A DNA stretch of 64,000 nt, taken from Hofstenia miamia. Lineage: Eukaryota; Xenacoelomorpha; Acoela. A program made the translations under genes and the position numbers. Below, piece after piece: positions 59,869 to 64,000 of this stretch. The stretch lies in contig SCFE01000007.1 in NCBI GenBank assembly GCA_004352715.1, forward strand, positions 3,444,711 to 3,508,710. The letters run 5' to 3'. The notes beneath the pieces are model-generated. The model did no database searches and had not been told where the DNA came from. It worked only from the letters and a program-made list of their open reading frames with translations. The stretch's first letter is position 1, and each line of letters opens with the position of its first letter.

Positions 59869-61018
59869 TGTAGCATCATCCAACATAAATCCAAATTAAG
59901 CTGCAAACGTCGAGAACAATGGGAATAAGATCGAAGAAAAGATGATTAGAAATATTGTAGTTAGATCAATTAGAATAATTTAGATTTATTTGTATTATGC
60001 AACTAAGAAATAACATGTGTCAAAAAAAGAGAGATTAGTATCGGTCAATAAAAATACTTTTGACAAAACGAGGGGGCGAAATCACTTTCATTATTTTTAG
60101 CTGCCATATTGGCAGACGAAAAGTTCAAATTTGAATAGACAGGTGCATTTCCGAATTTACTATAAATAGATTAAAAACATTGTAATAAGTTGATAAAGAA
60201 TTTTATTCGGAATTCTTATTTTGTTCTACTATAACAGTTTGAATATTTAATATGATGTCGAGCTAATTGAGTGGTGTTTAGTAGTGGTCTGGATCCATCA
60301 CAGAGAACGATTCTAGGGTCACTGTGCCAGACTGCGAAAGTGCACTTAAGTTAGGTGTAGGGGTTTTCTCTCGATTAGCCAACTAGCGATCACTTACTAC
60401 ATGTACTAAAATTATTAATTGTCAACAAACAGTTGGATGACCTAAACATAGGAAATATATTAATATTATTTTAGATCCAAATTAATGCCCAATAAATGAC
60501 TGATAAAGTGACCATACATGTATTAAATTATAAATGTAAGTTAGGAAGCTGCTCGAAATTAATATATTTAGAAATTGCCAATATATTTCGGTAACGGCTA
60601 CATGTAGTATCGAACTAGCAGCTAGTAACAAGTCAGGTTGCGAATAAATAAAACACTTTTACAAAATAGAGTTTAAGTCGAATTGTGTCATGTCGTGAGT
60701 ACGCACTGAGCTAGGATAGGGCACACATAAACTGTATCGATGAGCTGAGGTGTGGCACTCAACCAATGGAACATCGAAGGAAGTGATAAAACTGGATGTG
60801 GAGATCAGCTTTGGGCAGACGCCCATTGTCGATCATGGGATAGATTACCGCCTGGCTTCATCACCTAAATAGTGAATGGTTAATTCTAGTTTACTTCACG
60901 CAAACAGAAACAACAGCCAAGCAGTATGAGATACGTAAATCCCTACCCGCCGAGACACAGCTAGTGTTATATAGTAGCAATAGATAAACAGTGACGATGC
61001 CTGGTAGAGGATGTGACA
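59869..61018 (-). repeat. Solo gypsy LTR L4 with ATAT target duplication
   Basis: 1150 bp on the minus strand from TGTCACATCC to GATGCTACA. ATAT lies on both sides (59865-59868 and 61019-61022). This is the most CpG-rich copy of the family in the window, and probably the least decayed by deamination. Confidence 0.85.
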
Positions 61019-61523
61019 ATATAACATTTCTATCTCACCAATATCTTGAAAAACAAAAACCTGGTTACTTTTTGGAAACAGCTATTTCAACGTCATCTCT
61101 CAAACAAAGAAGAAAATATATTTATTGCTGCAAGATATACCTAGTGAGAGCAACCATTTTTATCAGCCCTTTCTGGATGCTGTCTCCTATTATAGTTCAG
61201 AACAGACTTTATAATAAATTTTTAGAAAATCATATATGCATACATAAATTATACAGAAAAGTTCATATGAAATAATGAACTAAAATATATACATGATTTT
61301 CTTCCTTAAATATGATTGCTTCTGCAGTTCTAGTGCTTTTTTTCTTATTTTGATATTAAAACAATTTTCTTAAAGTTCATGAGGATGTTGGTAGATTTCT
61401 GCATTTAAGTGACTACTAAGATATTCTTTTCTTCTCTATCCAGAGATTCTATAAATACATATGTGACTACTGCAGTAAGTTGTACAATTGTGAATCAGTT
61501 CAACATCAACAAGTACTTAGTGA

Positions 61524-61525
<2 letters not shown>

Positions 61526-61560
<35 letters not shown>

Positions 61561-61628
61561 TCTAGTATATATATCTGACTTGTGTATATATATCTAACTT
61601 GTACCAAGTATGATTTTTTTCTAAATCT

Positions 61629-61684
<56 letters not shown>
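61526..61684. repeat. Two (TA)n microsatellites
   Basis: Runs at about 61526-61558 and 61633-61684 with TATATATCTGACTTG-type spacers between. Confidence 0.93.
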
Positions 61685-61686
<2 letters not shown>

Positions 61687-63711
61687 TAATAGAAGTAATA
61701 AATAAATTTTCATAGTTCTACATGTACAATTGCATTATTTTAAAAGATATGAAAATATTCATTGTGTAGCTTAAACACACTTTGTTTAATTTTTTGATTA
61801 AAAATATTTTGTAAGCTGCTAAATTTGGATTGAGGTAATTCATTTTGTCAGATATTTCCCGAAAAATTTCACTAAAAAACATTTTCAAATTTGCAGTGAT
61901 ATTTCATCCAAAACATACGTGTTGAAAAACATTGTGAAATTGTAATCAGAAGAAATTCAGAATATCATTAAATTTAATGCACTCAAAAGAAGGTTTCCAA
62001 TCACTATCAAAACCTTTTCGGTTTGCACTTACCATACCTGTTGCAAGTGTTTCTTGTGAACTACTATTAAGGTAAACGTGCAAGCTCATTAGCGCTTATT
62101 TTTATTGAAAAAGAATTAGCAAGAGATATTGATCTTGAACGTTTTGTCAATATTTTTGCAAGAAAGAATTGCCTGAGCATTCCATGAGAAAATTCAGAAA
62201 TGAAAGACATCTCTCTTGTTGATTTAAAATTATTCTTGTTTATGATTTGATTACTATTTTTGCAATATCCAGTATGGTCACTCTAAACCCTCCGTTTATG
62301 CTTTATATCTCAAGGTTTCTTTATACATTTTCATATATTTATTATTGTGTTTTTGTCATTTATACACTTTGCTTTCTTTTAAAATAATTTTGGCTAATAT
62401 TTTGGAATAAAGTTGTTAATTTTTTTCATTATGTTTATTATTGTTGTCTAAGATGATTTATGCGGCAAAGTGCATTACAAAGTATTTCAAAATACTTTAT
62501 TAAAATCATTCTCTATTTACGTTATATGCCTGGGGCAATAGCCCCCTTAGTTTGTAGACTGTGAACACGCCCTTGGTTCTGGTTTTTCAAATGTGCACTG
62601 TTGCTTTCGGTTTTCTTGCATTGTAAAATTTTCTCTGCGCTGTATTATTGACTAGAAATCTTTCTGGAAATTGAGAAATTTATAATTTTTCTGAATGTAG
62701 GAAACATAAAATGCGGCATGTCTGATTTTTTGACAATTCCAGACACCTAAGTCGGAATTTGGTTTGTATATGCAAAATTTGAAAATATTCAAATTGCAAA
62801 GACGAAGTTAAGCCTAAGCAACCCAGGCATTTTTCACACATCATGACGGCTTCTGAGATTATTTACAGAAAACAGAGCAGTTTCAGTTATTTATGTATTT
62901 GTTGCTGTAATAGGCCTAAGAGTGTCTTATTATCCAAATGCAATATATGAGAATAATTTGAATTTTTAAAAAAAAATCAGATTTCCAATGATTTTCAATG
63001 TACTTCAAACACAAGATTATAATTTCGAAAAATTTAAACTACAGGTATTCATAGATGTATCAAAATTTTGGCTTAGCAAAAATTGTATGAGAATATGAAC
63101 AAAACAGTTTATGATTTTAAAATAATAATAGTTTGTTTATGGATAATGATAAAAATGAACTAGTCACTTATCGAATTAATATGATTCCTAACTGAATATT
63201 GACAATTTCTAGGGGATAAATTTACTATTGTAAATTCGAATTGAATTTTTTCATTTCTGCATTGACTATTTCTGATTCTTGATCTTATTTCTAATTGTAA
63301 AACTATTTTTTTTTAATGCTAGTTGATTACTTCTAAAGGTCACATGGAAGTGATATAGTGCTATAGTCATTTTGCCATTTTTCATCCTTGTAATAATAAG
63401 ATGTTTTTTTCTCCAAATCTATGTCATTTCAGTTTAACTCAATTTATAATTGTAATCAATTGAAGAATGAAATTTATAAATTATTGGTTTTATGAAATCA
63501 AATAATTATATTTCATAAAATATTCATACGCGAATTATTTCTTTTAATTATTCATTTTCACAATACATTTTTCTAAAAAGTGAAAAAAATTCCTATAAAT
63601 AAAAGAAATAACATTATTACTCAAGAGGTGCTGTGGAAGCACACCTCCCTCAGCTGAGATAGGGTTAAGAGATTTTTCTAATATAGTTTGTTATAAGAAT
63701 TATTTTCTTAC
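61685..63711. other. Copy C intron 3, proximal part
   Basis: No exon seen. Near 62529-62575 a GGGGCAATAGCCCCC palindrome and an inverted CAAGGGCGTG terminus resemble the right end of a CAGGGGCGT-type MITE whose left end I cannot find. Confidence 0.45.
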
Positions 63712-63898
63712 CTTTCATTTGAGGGTTTGGAGGATGGATTGTTTTTTCTTCGGAAAAGAGCAAACAGAATTCCTCCATTCAAAAATATTAGAATTGTAGA
63801 AGGCATTGCCCACTCCCATACTACTTCAACAAATGTAATTATGAGCGCGAAATCATTTTGCAATATATTTCTCCACCAATTAAGATTTCTTGATATTT
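63712..63898 (-). pseudogene. GPCR copy C, TM5 exon with frameshift
   Basis: Acceptor GTATTTAG|AAATAT and donor GAAAG|GTAAGA match copy B. In the frame set by the acceptor it reads KYQEILIGGEIYCKMIS, including the loop 2 Cys, then hits a stop after two more residues. The TM5 coding (FALIITFVEVVWEWAMPS) resumes in another frame. The cause is a 16-nt deficit relative to copy B. Confidence 0.8.
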
Positions 63899-64000
63899 CT
63901 AAATACAAATAAAATAATTTGCCCTCGCGATGTTGATAATAATCTCTTCTAATAAGGGGGTAAAAAAATTCATTCTTCAAAGAACTTAACATGCACAGAT

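Larger units (their letters stand above)
57036..63898 (-). pseudogene. Class A GPCR copy C, partial and frameshifted
   Basis: Two exons are in the window: 63898-63712 (TM5) and 57267-57036 (TM6-7), separated by a 6444-nt intron that holds two inverted gypsy LTR pieces. TM1-4 exons should lie to the right of the window. The TM5 exon is 16 nt shorter than in copy B, which breaks the frame at loop 2/TM5. Splice sites and the last exon are otherwise intact. Unless the reference is wrong here, or a compensating change lies upstream, copy C cannot make a seven-helix receptor. Confidence 0.75.

Noticed and set aside
1-64000. tRNA, rRNA, CRISPR or bacterial-type operons
   Set aside because: No cloverleaf, rRNA core motif or regularly spaced repeat-spacer array was found by eye. 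The window is animal nuclear DNA. A tRNAscan/Infernal run would settle the RNA genes.

Overview
This is a strongly AT-rich, intron-containing animal genomic segment with no bacterial or organellar features. The only cellular genes I can support are parts of three tandem, same-strand (minus) paralogues of one rhodopsin-type (class A) G-protein-coupled receptor. Everything else recognisable is transposon-derived or simple repeat. Low GC, (TA)n tracts, a 2A-bearing APE-type LINE, hAT- and mariner-type MITEs and Ty3/gypsy LTRs together suggest a marine or freshwater invertebrate. A cnidarian such as a Hydra-like animal is my leading guess, but I cannot fix the species.

Receptor cluster, minus strand. 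Copy A is represented only by exon 1 (9394-9677). Copy B is complete. Its four exons, 26773-26481, 26352-26199, 14618-14416 and 12961-12730, splice in phase to 882 nt (293 aa plus stop). It carries most class A landmarks, but with an ERF box, no CWxP and an N-C-x-x-F variant of NPxxY. Its 11.6 kb second intron holds most of the LINE and DNA-transposon material between 15 and 26 kb. Copy C is cut by the right edge of the window. Its TM5 exon (63898-63712) and TM6-7 exon (57267-57036) are visible, and the TM5 exon has a 16-bp, microhomology-flanked frameshift deletion relative to copy B. Homology between B and C continues into the 3' flank, so the unit of duplication was larger than the coding exons.

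Layout: 0-2.8 kb, no gene. 2.76-6.10 kb, an exact 1671-bp direct duplication joined by one N, probably an assembly artefact. 6.1-9.4 kb, mariner relic and unassigned AT-rich DNA. 9.4-26.9 kb, copies A and B with a nearly full-length LINE (16.5-19.7 kb, minus), a pogo-type transposase relic (21.3-22.3 kb) and a decayed second LINE (23.4-25.3 kb). 27-36 kb, degraded transposon ORFs, several MITEs (30.4, 31.2 and 32.4 kb), and two TTTCTTG-rich minisatellites (33.0 and 34.9 kb). 38-61 kb, a CpG-poor block of Ty3/gypsy internal sequence and at least six copies or parts of its LTR family, interrupted by two 1000-N gaps and containing an inverted near-identical segment. 57-64 kb, copy C.

The most interesting signals are the TE-swollen receptor array with one intact copy, the 2A ribosome-skipping motif at the N-terminus of the LINE ORF, the palindrome-array MITE at 32.4 kb, and the apparent CpG-to-TpG decay across roughly 38-58 kb.
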